Notes: generated by a model not told the origin, from the letters alone. 64,000 nt of DNA from an uncultured Lachnospiraceae bacterium (GCA_934432885.1 CAKRYY010000012.1:1-64000), one strand, 5' to 3'; positions 14,952-24,942 are shown, counted from the stretch's first letter. Made by a program: numbers and translations.

Positions 14952-16556
14952 ATGAAAAAAATTGATTTAAGCAAGTATGGGATCACCGGAACGACAGAAG
15001 TCGTATACAATCCTTCTTACGACGTATTGTTCGAGGAAGAGACACGGACAGATCTCGAAGGCTATGAAAAAGGACAGGTTAGTGAACTTGGCGCAGTCAA
15101 CGTTATGACTGGTATTTACACAGGCCGTTCACCGAAAGACAAATTCATCGTAATGGATGAAAATTCCAAAGATACTGTTTGGTGGACTTCTGATGAGTAC
15201 AAGAACGACAACCATCCTGCTACAGAGGAAGCATGGAAATCCGTAAAGGATCTGGCAATCAAAGAGCTCTCCAATAAGAGACTTTTCGTTGTAGATGCTT
15301 TCTGCGGTGCAAACAAGGATACCCGTATGGCAATCCGTTTCATCGTTGAGGTTGCTTGGCAGGCACACTTCGTAACAAACATGTTCATCAAACCTACAGC
15401 AGAAGAGCTTGAGACATTCGAGCCGGATTTCGTTGTTTACAACGCTTCCAAGGCAAAGGTTGAGAACTACAAGGAATTAGGACTGAATTCTGAGACGGCT
15501 GTTATGTTCAACATCACAAGCCGCGAGCAGGTTATTGTCAATACATGGTATGGCGGAGAGATGAAGAAGGGTATGTTCTCCATGATGAACTACTTCCTTC
15601 CGCTTAAGGGCATGGCTTCCATGCACTGCTCCGCAAATACAGATATGGACGGAAAGAATACCGCAATCTTCTTCGGTCTTTCCGGAACAGGTAAGACAAC
15701 CCTTTCTACAGACCCGAAGCGTCTCCTGATCGGTGATGACGAGCACGGCTGGGATGACAACGGCGTATTCAACTTCGAAGGTGGATGCTATGCAAAGGTT
15801 ATCAACCTTGACAAGGATTCTGAGCCGGACATCTACAATGCAATCAAGAAGAATGCTCTGCTTGAGAACGTAACCCTTGATGCAGATGGAAAGATTGACT
15901 TCAACGATAAGAGCGTAACAGAGAATACTCGTGTATCTTATCCGATTGACCATATTCAGAACATTGTACGTCCGATTTCTTCCGCACCGGCTGCAAAGAA
16001 TGTAATCTTCCTTTCCGCAGATGCATTTGGCGTACTTCCTCCTGTATCTATCCTGACACCGGAGCAGACACAGTACTACTTCCTTTCCGGATTTACAGCA
16101 AAGCTTGCAGGTACAGAGCGTGGAATCACAGAGCCTACACCTACCTTCTCCGCTTGCTTCGGACAGGCATTCTTAGAGCTGCATCCTACAAAATATGCTG
16201 AAGAGCTCGTAAAGAAGATGGAAAAGAGCGGCGCAAAGGCATACCTTGTAAATACAGGCTGGAACGGAACAGGAAAGCGTATCTCCATTAAGGATACACG
16301 TGGAATCATCGACGCAATCTTAAATGGCGATATTCTGACAGCACCGACAAAGAAGATTCCTTACTTCAACTTTGAAGTACCGACAGAGCTGAAGGGTGTT
16401 GATACAGGTATCCTTGATCCTCGTGATACCTACGCTGATGCTTCCGAATGGGAGACAAAGGCAAAGGATCTGGCAGACAGATTCATCAAGAACTTTGCAA
16501 AATATGAGAGCAACGATGCTGGTAAGGCACTTGTTGCAAGCGGTCCTCAGAAATAA
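14952..16556 (+). CDS. pckA: Phosphoenolpyruvate carboxykinase (ATP)
   Basis: 534 residues from the ATG at 14952 (AAGGAGG upstream); a longer open frame to 14904 lacks a ribosome site. It interconverts oxaloacetate + ATP and PEP + CO2 + ADP; in fermenting gut bacteria it often runs toward oxaloacetate and [15 protein letters not shown] is the substrate-site motif, [12 protein letters not shown] (242-249 core) the P-loop, and [19 protein letters not shown] the metal-binding kinase-2 region. Codon choice is strongly biased (AAC, TTC, CGT), unlike most neighbours, matching high expression and the perfect promoter. Confidence 0.97.
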   Translation: MKKIDLSKYGITGTTEVVYNPSYDVLFEEETRTDLEGYEKGQVSELGAVNVMTGIYTGRSPKDKFIVMDENSKDTVWWTSDEYKNDNHPATEEAWKSVKDLAIKELSNKRLFVVDAFCGANKDTRMAIRFIVEVAWQAHFVTNMFIKPTAEELETFEPDFVVYNASKAKVENYKELGLNSETAVMFNITSREQVIVNTWYGGEMKKGMFSMMNYFLPLKGMASMHCSANTDMDGKNTAIFFGLSGTGKTTLSTDPKRLLIGDDEHGWDDNGVFNFEGGCYAKVINLDKDSEPDIYNAIKKNALLENVTLDADGKIDFNDKSVTENTRVSYPIDHIQNIVRPISSAPAAKNVIFLSADAFGVLPPVSILTPEQTQYYFLSGFTAKLAGTERGITEPTPTFSACFGQAFLELHPTKYAEELVKKMEKSGAKAYLVNTGWNGTGKRISIKDTRGIIDAILNGDILTAPTKKIPYFNFEVPTELKGVDTGILDPRDTYADASEWETKAKDLADRFIKNFAKYESNDAGKALVASGPQK

Positions 16557-16598
16557 TAAATTTCACAGAATCGCATAGATTTTGCAGCAATAGAATAC

Positions 16599-16632
16599 AA
16601 AAAGGCGTTGCAGTTTTGCAGCGCCTTTTTTC
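16599..16632 (+). terminator. Intrinsic terminator of pckA
   Basis: AAAAAGGCGTTGCA pairs with TGCAGCGCCTTTTT (one G-T pair), with a short loop and T tail. Confidence 0.9.
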
Positions 16633-16661
16633 CAATCTGTTAGGAGTTTAGGGGAAAGCGC

Positions 16662-17264
16662 ATGCTTGAAAATAAATTGGGACTTACCAGCTCTGCAGAC
16701 CTTGCCCGCGAAGAGGAGCGTATCAGTAAAAAAAAGGCGGTGGAGCTGTTTGAAAAAGGAATACTTGACGAACTCCCTGCGGGAAAATTTTTTACTCTAC
16801 AGGCAATTCATAAATATCTCTTTGAGGATATTTATGATTTTGCAGGAAAAATCCGTACGGTGAACCTTGCAAAAGGTAATTTCCGATTTGCACCGCTTAT
16901 ATATATAGATGCGGCGCTTCAAAATATAGACAGGATGCCGCAGTCAAATTTTGATGAAATCATTGAAAAATATGTGGAGATGAACATTGCACATCCGTTC
17001 AGGGAAGGCAATGGGCGCAGTATGCGTATCTGGCTCGACCATATTTTGAAAACGGAAATTGACAGGGTAGTCGATTGGAGCAGGATTGATAAGGAAGATT
17101 ATCTGCTTGCGATGGAGCGCAGCCCTGTGAAAGATATAGAAATCAAATATATTCTGAATAAGGCACTGACCGATAAAGTCAACAGCAGGGAAGTTTATAT
17201 GAAAGGGATTGACCACAGCTATTATTATGAGGGGTATACGACTTTTAAGGCGGAGGAATTATGA
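16662..17264 (+). CDS. Fic-domain protein (putative AMP-transferase)
   Basis: 200 residues. HPFREGNGR (His111 onward) is the complete Fic active-site loop, which transfers AMP, or less often another nucleotide phosphate, to a hydroxyl of a target protein. FTLQAIHKYLFEDIYDFAGKIRTVNLAKG upstream is the usual flap region of the Doc/Fic fold. No inhibitory-helix motif [S/T]xxxE[G/N] is evident, and no small antitoxin gene precedes it, so control is unclear. Its stop overlaps the start of the P-type ATPase (ATGA at 17261), an unexpected coupling. Confidence 0.88.
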   Translation: MLENKLGLTSSADLAREEERISKKKAVELFEKGILDELPAGKFFTLQAIHKYLFEDIYDFAGKIRTVNLAKGNFRFAPLIYIDAALQNIDRMPQSNFDEIIEKYVEMNIAHPFREGNGRSMRIWLDHILKTEIDRVVDWSRIDKEDYLLAMERSPVKDIEIKYILNKALTDKVNSREVYMKGIDHSYYYEGYTTFKAEEL

Positions 17265-19129
17265 TAAAACAAATCAATGATTTCCTGGCGGGACTGCCGA
17301 TGACGATACTTGGTGGCGTGTGTCTGGTTATCAGCTTTACGCTGCCGCGGCTCGGCGTAAGGCTTCCCGTTGACCCGGCATGGCTGGCGGTTATCATCTG
17401 CGGACTTCCGCTTTTGTATCTTTCCATCTGGCGCATTATCCACAATCCGGGAATCAGCAAAATATCCTCAGCGTTGTTGATTACAGTGGCAATGTTTGCT
17501 GCGGTTGCGATTGGAGATTTGTTTGCAGCAGGAGAGGTTGCCTTTATTATGGAGCTTGGTGCCATATTAGAGGATATGACGACAGACAGAGCAAAAAAAG
17601 GGCTGCATAAGCTGATTGCGCTTACGCCCGTGCGGGGAAGGAAAGTGACGCCGGATGGAGAACGATTGATTCCGGTGGATGAGATAAGTGTTGATGATGT
17701 GCTGCGGGTCCTGCCGGGAGAGGTCATTCCGGTGGATGGCGTAATCATAAGCGGGGAAACCTCGGTGGACCAGTCTATTATGACAGGAGAATCCCTTCCT
17801 GTGGATAAAGGCATCGGCGAAGAACTGTTTTGTGGAACAATGAACCGTTTTGGAACCGTCGATATGCGTGCAACAAAGGTGGGCAAGGACAGCTCACTGC
17901 AAAAGCTGATTAAAATGGTGCAGGATGCGCAGGAAAAACAGGCGCCGATGCAGCGGATAGCGGACCGCGCAGCGAGCTGGCTCGTTCCGGTTGCGCTTTT
18001 GATTGCCATTGCAGCCGGGCTTGCAACGCAGAATATTGTACGTGCGGTAACGGTTCTGGTGGTATTCTGTCCCTGTGCGCTGGTGCTCGCAACGCCGACC
18101 GCAATTATGGCGGCAATCGGGCAGGCGACCCGGTATGGCGTTATTATCAAGTCGGGCGAAGCCCTTGAGCGGATGGGGCGTGTGCATACGATTACCTTTG
18201 ATAAAACGGGAACACTGACCTGTGGAAAATTGACAGTCAGCGATGTGACTCCATTAAAAAAAGATGTGGATGAGGAACGGCTGCTTATATTGGCGGCGTC
18301 CGCAGAGGCAAGGAGCGGGCATCCGCTTGGAAATGCCATCGTGGAATATGCCAAAGAAAAAGGGCTTCCCTTGCAGGAGGTACAGGCTTTTTGGATGCAG
18401 AGCGGCAGAGGAATCCGTGCAGAGCTGGAAGGAAAAAGACTGTACTGCGGCAATGAAGCTTATATAGAAGAAAATGGAATTGCGCCTGCGTTAGAGGTTA
18501 CAAAGGAGCTGCTGCGTCTGCGAAAAGAAGGAAAAGCATCTGTTATCGTAGCGGATGAAACAACCTGCATCGGAATCATTGCCCTGTCTGATACCATACG
18601 GCAGGGAGCGGATGATATGGTAAAAAGGCTGGCAGAAATGAATACAAAGACGGTGCTTTTGACTGGAGATAATGAACTGACGGCAGATTATTTTGCCTCC
18701 AGAGTCGGGATTAAGGATGTCCGTGCACAGCTTCTGCCACAGCAGAAGGTCGAAAACATTCTGGCGATGCAGAAGGCGGGCGAATGTGTCTGCATGATTG
18801 GAGACGGCGTGAATGATGCGCCTGCCTTAAAGACGGCAGATGTCGGCGTTGCGATGGGAAGCATTGGGAGTGATATTGCCATAGAGGCAGCGGATATTGC
18901 GCTGATGAGCGATGATATTTCCAGAATTCCGTATTTGAAGCGGCTTTCCAATGCGACAGTCTCTACAATAAGACTCAGCATTACGCTTTCTATGTGCATC
19001 AATTTTGTGGCGGTAGCCTGTTCCGTGCTTGGAATCCTGACACCGACGACAGGCGCGCTGGTGCACAATGCAGGCTCCTGCTTTGTCGTACTGCTGGCAG
19101 CGCTTTTATATGACAGAAAATTTATGTAA
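17261..19129 (+). CDS. P1B-type heavy-metal-transporting ATPase
   Basis: 622 residues, lacking any N-terminal CxxC metal-binding domain. Order: two pairs of N-terminal spans; actuator domain with MTGESLP; FCPCALVLATPTA span with the Cys270-Pro-Cys272 metal site; phosphorylation site DKTGTLT (Asp314); ATP-binding domain with SGHPLGNAI; hinge GDGVNDAPAL; and two final spans. The last span reads PTTGALVHNAGS. The CPC site marks a soft-metal exporter, but the last spans match neither the Cu nor the Zn/Cd pattern clearly, so the metal is left open. Translationally coupled to the Fic gene. Confidence 0.92.
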   Translation: MIKQINDFLAGLPMTILGGVCLVISFTLPRLGVRLPVDPAWLAVIICGLPLLYLSIWRIIHNPGISKISSALLITVAMFAAVAIGDLFAAGEVAFIMELGAILEDMTTDRAKKGLHKLIALTPVRGRKVTPDGERLIPVDEISVDDVLRVLPGEVIPVDGVIISGETSVDQSIMTGESLPVDKGIGEELFCGTMNRFGTVDMRATKVGKDSSLQKLIKMVQDAQEKQAPMQRIADRAASWLVPVALLIAIAAGLATQNIVRAVTVLVVFCPCALVLATPTAIMAAIGQATRYGVIIKSGEALERMGRVHTITFDKTGTLTCGKLTVSDVTPLKKDVDEERLLILAASAEARSGHPLGNAIVEYAKEKGLPLQEVQAFWMQSGRGIRAELEGKRLYCGNEAYIEENGIAPALEVTKELLRLRKEGKASVIVADETTCIGIIALSDTIRQGADDMVKRLAEMNTKTVLLTGDNELTADYFASRVGIKDVRAQLLPQQKVENILAMQKAGECVCMIGDGVNDAPALKTADVGVAMGSIGSDIAIEAADIALMSDDISRIPYLKRLSNATVSTIRLSITLSMCINFVAVACSVLGILTPTTGALVHNAGSCFVVLLAALLYDRKFM

Positions 19130-19139
19130 TGAATGCAAA

Positions 19140-19179
19140 AGAAAAACAAGCAGCTGCGTAAGCAGATATTTGTTTTTCT
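19140..19179 (+). other. Hairpin between the metal ATPase and the alcohol dehydrogenase
   Basis: AGAAAAACAA (19140-19149) pairs perfectly with TTGTTTTTCT (19170-19179), with an inner CTGC/GCAG stem. The T-run lies within the stem, so termination is likely weak. Confidence 0.5.
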
Positions 19180-19215
19180 GTGGTCATTAACAAAAACAAA
19201 TAAGGAGGAAACACT

Positions 19216-20397
19216 ATGACAAATCCATTCACGTATTACACACCGACAAAGGTTGTATTTGGCAGGGATACCGAAATGCAGGCGGGCGCTCTGGTAAAGG
19301 AAGAGGGCTGTAAAAAGGTGCTGATTCATTATGGCGGCGGCAGCGCGAAACGCTCAGGGCTTCTGGACAGAATTGAGAGCAGCCTTTCTGAAGCGGGTAT
19401 TGCTTATGTAATGCTTGGCGGCGTGAAGCCGAATCCGAGACTTTCTCTTGTTTATGAGGGAATCAAGCTCTGCAAGAAAGAGGGCGTTGACTTTATCCTT
19501 GCGGTGGGCGGCGGCAGTGTTATTGATTCTGCAAAGGCTATCGGCTATGGTATGACGAATGAGGGCGATGTGTGGGATTTTTATGACAGAAAACGCCGTG
19601 CAAAAGCCTGCCTTCCGATAGGCGTAGTGCTGACGATTGCGGCAGCAGGAAGCGAAATGAGCGATTCCTCTGTCATTACAAAGGAAGAGGGCGGCATAAA
19701 ACGCGGCTACAATGATAATCTCTGCCGTGCAAGGTTTGCCATTATGAATCCGGCGCTGACGATGACACTGCCGGATTATCAGACGCAGTCTGGCTGCGCA
19801 GATATTTTGATGCACACGATGGAACGGTACTTTGTAAACGGCGGCAATATGGAACTGACGGACAGCATTGCGGAAGCTCTGATGCGCACAGTACTGAAAA
19901 ACGCGGAAATTCTGCATGCACATCCGGATGATTATGAGGCGCGGGCAGAGGTTATGTGGGCAAGCAGCCTTTCTCACAATGGGTTGACCGGCTGTGGCAT
20001 TGCTGCGGGCGATTTTTCGTCCCATGCACTGGAGCATGAGCTGGGCGGTATGTTTGATGTAGCGCATGGCGCCGGACTTGCTGCAATCTGGGGAAGCTGG
20101 GCGCGCTATGTATACAAGGACTGCCTGGACAGATTTGAAAAGTTTGCGCTTAACGTGATGCAGGTTGCACCCGGAAAGGATGCGGAGGAAACGGCGCTTT
20201 TGGGAATCGAAGCGATGGAAGATTTTTATAGAAGAATCGGAATGCCTACTTCACTGACAGAGCTTGGCATAAACCCGACGAAGGAGCAGATGAATGAGCT
20301 TGCAGAGAAATGTGCCCTTGCCTGCGGCGGAAAGAAAGGCTCTGCAAAAATACTGGAGGAAAAGGACATGCTGGCGATTTATGAAAATGCCAGATAA
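19216..20397 (+). CDS. Iron-containing alcohol dehydrogenase (YqhD/butanol dehydrogenase-like)
   Basis: 393 residues, AAGGAGG before the ATG. Group III metal alcohol dehydrogenase, reducing aldehydes such as butyraldehyde or lactaldehyde with NAD(P)H. LAVGGGSVIDSAKAI is the dinucleotide-binding motif; the metal ligands are expected in SGCADILMHTMERYF and in FSSHALEHELGGMFDVAHGAGLA. Overall closer to BdhA/YqhD than to FucO. The MFS permease starts 14 bp downstream, forming an operon. In the context of the deoxysugar-like genes beyond, it could dispose of an aldehyde product; this is inference. Confidence 0.9.
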   Translation: MTNPFTYYTPTKVVFGRDTEMQAGALVKEEGCKKVLIHYGGGSAKRSGLLDRIESSLSEAGIAYVMLGGVKPNPRLSLVYEGIKLCKKEGVDFILAVGGGSVIDSAKAIGYGMTNEGDVWDFYDRKRRAKACLPIGVVLTIAAAGSEMSDSSVITKEEGGIKRGYNDNLCRARFAIMNPALTMTLPDYQTQSGCADILMHTMERYFVNGGNMELTDSIAEALMRTVLKNAEILHAHPDDYEARAEVMWASSLSHNGLTGCGIAAGDFSSHALEHELGGMFDVAHGAGLAAIWGSWARYVYKDCLDRFEKFALNVMQVAPGKDAEETALLGIEAMEDFYRRIGMPTSLTELGINPTKEQMNELAEKCALACGGKKGSAKILEEKDMLAIYENAR

Positions 20398-20411
20398 AAC
20401 CGGAGGATTTT

Positions 20412-21602
20412 ATGCTTCACGCAATCAGGACAAAATATGAACACACGATTTATGCTGGGTATCTGGGATACATTACACAGGCAGTCGTCAATAATTTTGC
20501 GCCGCTTCTTTTTATTACCTTTGCAAAGGATTATGGTCTGTCGCTTGAAAAGATTACGTTGATTACGACAATCAACTTTTTGGTGCAGCTCCTTGTTGAC
20601 CTTATTTCGGCAAAGGTAATGGATAAGCTGGGATACCGGCTGGGTGCTGTCGGAGCGCATATCTTTGCGGCAGCCGGCCTGGTCGGCATGGCGCTTCTGC
20701 CATCTTTGTTTGCAGACCCTTACATAGGGCTGCTGCTGGCGGTTGTGCTTTATGCGGTGGGCGGCGGTACGATAGAGGTGCTGATAAGTCCAATCATAGA
20801 GGCATGCCCGACAAAGAAAAAGGAAGCGGCGATGAGTCTGCTCCATTCCTTTTACTGCTGGGGACACGTATTCATGGTGCTTGTCTCAACTGCATTCTTT
20901 GCTGTGTTCGGAATCGAAAACTGGCGTGTGCTTGCCTGCATTTGGGCGCTGATACCGCTTTTTAATACCTTCTATTTTGGACTGGTTCCGCTTTACCCGA
21001 TTGTGGAGGAGCATGAAAAGCTGTCTCTTGGGGGATTGTTTGGCAAAAAGGTATTCTGGCTGCTGATGCTCATTATGGTCTGCGCAGGCGCCTCCGAACA
21101 GGCGATGAGCCAGTGGGCTTCGGCGTTTGCGGAATCCGGCTTAAAGGTATCCAAAACGGTTGGCGACCTTGCGGGTCCCTGTGCTTTTGCGGTGCTGATG
21201 GGAACCTCCCGTGCGTTGTATGCAAAATACAGTGAAAAAATGCCGCTGCAGCGCTTTATGCAGCTCAGTGCGCTGCTCTGCGTCGGCTGCTATATCGTGG
21301 CGGCATTCTGCAATAGTCCGCTTGCGGCGCTTGCAGGCTGTGCGCTCTGCGGTTTTTCGGTCGGCATCTTCTGGCCGGGAACCTTCAGCATAGCTGCCAG
21401 ACGACTGCCGGGCGGCGGTACGGCAATGTATGCGTTGATGGCGCTTGCGGGTGATGTGGGCTGTTCTTCGGGACCGACAGTGGTCGGCTTTATTGCCAAT
21501 GCCTTTTCAGGCAGCCTCAAAACGGGGCTTGCTGCGGCGATGATATTCCCTGTTGTGATTTTGGCAGGCATCAGCCTGTTAAAGGGTAAGGCAAAGGCAT
21601 AA
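20412..21602 (+). CDS. Major facilitator superfamily transporter
   Basis: 396 residues with about twelve membrane spans and GGAGG before the ATG. The loop KVMDKLGYRLGAVGAH after span 2 fits the MFS signature, and FAVLMGTSRALYAKYSEK between the halves echoes it. Looks like the FucP/sugar-permease branch, but the substrate cannot be read from the sequence. Co-transcribed with the alcohol dehydrogenase. Ends 14 bp from the convergent AraC-type gene with no clear terminator between them. Confidence 0.87.
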   Translation: MLHAIRTKYEHTIYAGYLGYITQAVVNNFAPLLFITFAKDYGLSLEKITLITTINFLVQLLVDLISAKVMDKLGYRLGAVGAHIFAAAGLVGMALLPSLFADPYIGLLLAVVLYAVGGGTIEVLISPIIEACPTKKKEAAMSLLHSFYCWGHVFMVLVSTAFFAVFGIENWRVLACIWALIPLFNTFYFGLVPLYPIVEEHEKLSLGGLFGKKVFWLLMLIMVCAGASEQAMSQWASAFAESGLKVSKTVGDLAGPCAFAVLMGTSRALYAKYSEKMPLQRFMQLSALLCVGCYIVAAFCNSPLAALAGCALCGFSVGIFWPGTFSIAARRLPGGGTAMYALMALAGDVGCSSGPTVVGFIANAFSGSLKTGLAAAMIFPVVILAGISLLKGKAKA

Positions 21603-21616
21603 TACTTTTGAAAAGG

Positions 21617-22459
21617 CTATTTTGACTTTGCTGCATAAAAACGCTTTGGCGTTATGCCGGTCAGATTTTTAAAAACGGTAATAAAATAATTGGCATCTTC
21701 AAAGCCGCAGGCTGCGGCAACTTCGGAGATAGAAAGGCTGGGCTGTTCCAAAAGGAGCAGTTCGGCTTTTTTGATTCTGAGCCTGCGGATATGCTGTGCA
21801 ATGCCACAGCCATAATTCTGCCTTGACAGCTCATACAGATAGGTCTTACCAATGCCAAGCGCATCGCACAGAATGGGAGCGGTAAGCGGCTCGGAAAGAT
21901 GCTGCTGAATATATTGGTCGAGCTGAAAGGGCAGCTCATTCTGGCGCAGAAACAGCATACGCTCCATGCACAGATAGGATGCTACGGCGTGAAGGAGATT
22001 GGAAGCGGACAAAAGATAGGACTGTGAAAGCAGGGGGAGCTCATCGCAGCATTGCTTCAGCGCTTCGGCATCCAGCGGATAGGAAGCGCATTTTTGCGAA
22101 ATGACATGCCAGCCATCCTCGCGGCTTGGATAAGAGAATACATGTCCAAACAAAAGATAACCGATAATCAGGTTGCCTAAAAAGATAGGAGACACTGCTT
22201 CGGTAAGTCCGGTGTGGCAGTTATAAAGATGAATGTCTCTGCTGCGTTTCGCAAAAAGGCATGCCTCTTTATCGCAGGCGCGGCAGCGTTTAAGACCCTT
22301 AGGCGTATGCCGTATCATCTGGCAGAAGGCAGGCGGCGTCTCCGGATAGGAGATAAGCTCCTGCAGGGAGTCGTCAAACACTGTAATGCGGATGCCGGTT
22401 ACGGTATAAAAATCCCGCAGCAGAGACTGCAATTTTACAATATCAAAGCTGGAAACCAT
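21617..22459 (-). CDS. AraC-family regulator with N-terminal PocR sensory domain
   Basis: 280 residues, with AAAGGAGC before the ATG. Residues 1-160 form a PocR domain (FYTVTGIRITVFDDSLQEL, CRACDKEACLFAKR, YNCHTGLTEAVSPIF), a small-molecule sensor that includes a Cys-rich segment. Residues about 175-275 are two AraC helix-turn-helix units (LCDALGIGKTYLYELSRQNYG and ISEVAAACGFEDANYFITVF). In the Salmonella founder the ligand is 1,2-propanediol. It is divergent from the aldolase-isomerase-kinase operon and convergent with the permease, and is the obvious candidate regulator for both. Confidence 0.9.
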   Translation of the reverse strand: MVSSFDIVKLQSLLRDFYTVTGIRITVFDDSLQELISYPETPPAFCQMIRHTPKGLKRCRACDKEACLFAKRSRDIHLYNCHTGLTEAVSPIFLGNLIIGYLLFGHVFSYPSREDGWHVISQKCASYPLDAEALKQCCDELPLLSQSYLLSASNLLHAVASYLCMERMLFLRQNELPFQLDQYIQQHLSEPLTAPILCDALGIGKTYLYELSRQNYGCGIAQHIRRLRIKKAELLLLEQPSLSISEVAAACGFEDANYFITVFKNLTGITPKRFYAAKSK

Positions 22460-22474
22460 AGAAAAGCTCCTTTT

Positions 22475-22503
22475 AAAGTATAAGAATAATGGAAAAATAC
22501 TTT
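22475..22503. promoter_or_regulatory. Inverted repeat upstream of the PocR/AraC gene
   Basis: AAAGTAT (22475-22481) and ATACTTT (22497-22503) flank a 15-nt spacer, 16-44 bp before the regulator start; candidate autoregulatory site. Confidence 0.4.
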
Positions 22504-22562
22504 TCTATAGGATAGCATTTTTGCGAACAAATTCAAAGAAAAAAGAACGAAAGCATATATCA

Positions 22563-22591
22563 TTGTTTTCGAAAATCTGATACCATATAAG
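22563..22591 (+). promoter_or_regulatory. Promoter of the aldolase-isomerase-kinase operon
   Basis: TTGTTT (22563-22568), 17-bp spacer, TATAAG (22586-22591). The weak -35 fits dependence on an AraC-type activator. Confidence 0.6.
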
Positions 22592-22647
22592 TCAGAAGGA
22601 AATTTCTATTGCATGAAAAATATCGAAAGTGACAGGAGGATGAAGGT

Positions 22648-23514
22648 ATGTTAGTGACATTAAAAGAAATCCTTGAAATTGCAGAGGAAAAAAAGATTGC
22701 AGTAGGCGCTTTTAATACGCCGAATCTGGAAAGTCTGATTGCTATTCTGGGCGCTGCGGAAGAATTACAGCTTCCGGTTATCATCCAGATGGCGGAGTGC
22801 CATGAAAATCTGACACCTGTGTCAGTAATAGGACCGGTCATGGTAGAGCAGGCAAAGAAAGCCAAGGTTCCGGTATGCGTACATTTGGATCATGGCGAGA
22901 CGCTGGAATATGTACAGCAGGTTCTGGACATCGGCTTTACCGGCGTTATGTTCGACGGCTCTACGCTTCCTTATGAGGAAAATGTTTCAATGGTAAAGCA
23001 GACTGTGGAAAAGGCAAAGAAAGCCGGCGCGTCTGTTGAAGCGGAGCTTGGCTCTATGGGACGCAGGGAATCCGGCGCAGGAGACGGCAGCGGCGCAGAC
23101 GATGATACCAAGATTTATACAGACCCTGTACTTGCAAAGAAGTTTGTAGCGGAAACGGGCATTGATGCACTTGCCTGCTCCTTTGGCACGACACACGGCA
23201 TTTATCTTACAAAGCCAAGACTTGATTTTTCTGTCGTAGAAAATGTAAGAAAAGAGACGGGAAATATTCCGGTGGTTATGCACGGCGGCTCAGGCGTCAG
23301 CAGTGAAGATTTCCATAAGGCTGTTGCGGCAGGCGTACGCAAGATAAATTATTTTACCTATATGGACAAGGCGGCAGGCGCAGGACTTACGGAATATATG
23401 AAGAGCGTTGAAGAGGGAATGCCGGTATTCTTTACCGAGGCTGCGGTAAAAGCGACGGCTTTCATGAAAGAGAATGTAAAGGAAGCGATGAAGGTATTCG
23501 CAAATCTTGACTGA
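22648..23514 (+). CDS. Class II ketose-bisphosphate (fructose-bisphosphate-type) aldolase
   Basis: 288 residues, GGAGG before the ATG. Zn2+-dependent aldolase splitting a ketose phosphate to dihydroxyacetone phosphate plus an aldehyde. HLDHG (79-83) gives the catalytic Asp81 and a Zn-ligand His; EAELGSMG, TTHGIY and VMHGGSG carry the remaining metal-site and phosphate-site residues. First gene of an operon with an isomerase and a sugar kinase, so the substrate is more likely a pathway-specific ketose phosphate than fructose 1,6-bisphosphate itself. Confidence 0.92.
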   Translation: MLVTLKEILEIAEEKKIAVGAFNTPNLESLIAILGAAEELQLPVIIQMAECHENLTPVSVIGPVMVEQAKKAKVPVCVHLDHGETLEYVQQVLDIGFTGVMFDGSTLPYEENVSMVKQTVEKAKKAGASVEAELGSMGRRESGAGDGSGADDDTKIYTDPVLAKKFVAETGIDALACSFGTTHGIYLTKPRLDFSVVENVRKETGNIPVVMHGGSGVSSEDFHKAVAAGVRKINYFTYMDKAAGAGLTEYMKSVEEGMPVFFTEAAVKATAFMKENVKEAMKVFANLD

Positions 23515-23535
23515 TAGAAAAAGGGGGCGGCACGA

Positions 23536-24942
23536 ATGAATGGGAAGATGACGTTTGCACTCTGCTTCTGTAACAGAGGCTTTATGCCCGGCGAGCTGAT
23601 TTATGGCGCGCGGGAGGATATGGTAAAGGCTGTTACAGATGCAGGCTATGATTATATTGCGATGGACGCTGAGCTTACGCGGTATGGCGGCGTGGAAACG
23701 AGAGAAGAAGGACGGCTTTATGCGAAATGGCTCAAGGAGCATGAGGGACAGTATGACGGCGTAATTTTTTCGATGCCGATTTTTGCCGATGAAAACGGTG
23801 CGATTACCGCCCTGCAGGATGCAGGCGTTCCGATTCTGATGCAGGCATATCCGGATGAGATTGGCAAGCTTGATTTTGCGCACAGGAGAGACGCTTACTG
23901 CGGAAAATTTTCTGTAACGGATGTCTTTACACAGTATGGCGTACCCTTTACGGTCATGAAGCCCCATGTCGTGCATCCTCTGTCGGAGGCTTTTGCCCAG
24001 AATTTGCGGGACTTTGCAGCAATCTGCAGAGTGGTAAACGGTATGAAGCGGTTTCAGGTTGGCTGCATTGGTGCACGGACAACTGCGTTTAAAACGGTGC
24101 GGTTTGATGAAATTACCTTACAGAAATATGGAATCAACGTAGAGTCCTTTGATCTTTCAGAGGTATTTTTCAAAATCAGCAAAAAGGCGGACGGTGATGC
24201 AAAGGTTGTAGAAAAATGCAGACGTCTGGAAGCGTATACGGACTTTTCACAGGTGCCGGAAAAGAATAAACTCACGCTGGCAAAGCTGGCGGTGGTTTTG
24301 GATGAATACATAGAGGAATACAGGCTGGATGCCCTGACGCTGCGCTGCTGGAATGAGATGGAGGAGGTGCTCCGCATCTGTCCCTGCGTCCTGTTAAGTG
24401 AATTAAACGACAGAGGAATCGCGGCGTCCTGCGAAATTGATATGTGCTCTGCCTTAACGATGCGGGCGATGCGCCTTGCAAGCGGAGAGCCGACGGCAGT
24501 GCTGGATTGGAACAATAATTACGGCGAGGATGAGGATAAGGTAATCCTTTTCCACTGCGGACCGGTAGCGCAGAGCCTGATGACAGGAAGAGGAACGGTA
24601 ACGGAGCACAAGATGTTTGCCAAGGGAGACCCGGGCTCCGGCTGGGGCAGCAACGAAGGAAGAATCCGTGCATTTGATATGACCTTCTCCAACTGCCAGA
24701 CAAAGGATGGTAAAATTTTGATTTATGCCAGTGAGGGACAGTTTACGGAGGACCCTATTGAAGAAGGCTTCTTTGGCTGCGGCGGTGTTGCACAGATTCC
24801 GGACTTGCAGGATAAGCTGATTCGTCTGGCGAGAGGCGGATTTAAGCACCACACCTCTGTCGGGGTAGGACATCTGAAGGAGATTTTGAAAGAGGCGTTT
24901 ACGACCTACCTGCACTATGACTGGATAGATATTGACGTATAA
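23536..24942 (+). CDS. L-fucose/L-arabinose isomerase-family protein
   Basis: 468 residues. The fold matches the fucose/arabinose isomerase superfamily: an N-terminal Rossmann-like domain (FALCFCNRGFMPGELIYGAR), a central part with RLDALTLRCWNEMEE and a metal-site Glu in SCEIDMCSALTMRA, and the C-terminal HHTSVGVGH. Such enzymes convert an aldose to a ketose with Mn2+. It sits between the aldolase and the FGGY kinase, giving an isomerise-phosphorylate-cleave route. Annotated members are often of unproven specificity, so no symbol is given. The ribosome site is AGGGGGCG. Confidence 0.85.
   Translation: MNGKMTFALCFCNRGFMPGELIYGAREDMVKAVTDAGYDYIAMDAELTRYGGVETREEGRLYAKWLKEHEGQYDGVIFSMPIFADENGAITALQDAGVPILMQAYPDEIGKLDFAHRRDAYCGKFSVTDVFTQYGVPFTVMKPHVVHPLSEAFAQNLRDFAAICRVVNGMKRFQVGCIGARTTAFKTVRFDEITLQKYGINVESFDLSEVFFKISKKADGDAKVVEKCRRLEAYTDFSQVPEKNKLTLAKLAVVLDEYIEEYRLDALTLRCWNEMEEVLRICPCVLLSELNDRGIAASCEIDMCSALTMRAMRLASGEPTAVLDWNNNYGEDEDKVILFHCGPVAQSLMTGRGTVTEHKMFAKGDPGSGWGSNEGRIRAFDMTFSNCQTKDGKILIYASEGQFTEDPIEEGFFGCGGVAQIPDLQDKLIRLARGGFKHHTSVGVGHLKEILKEAFTTYLHYDWIDIDV

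Noticed and set aside
17245..18453. Long open frame (about 400 codons) on the minus strand opposite the metal ATPase
   Set aside because: It mirrors codon positions of a gene with clear P-type motifs, is Ser/Ala/Pro-rich as expected from antisense frames, and has no ribosome site or family match.
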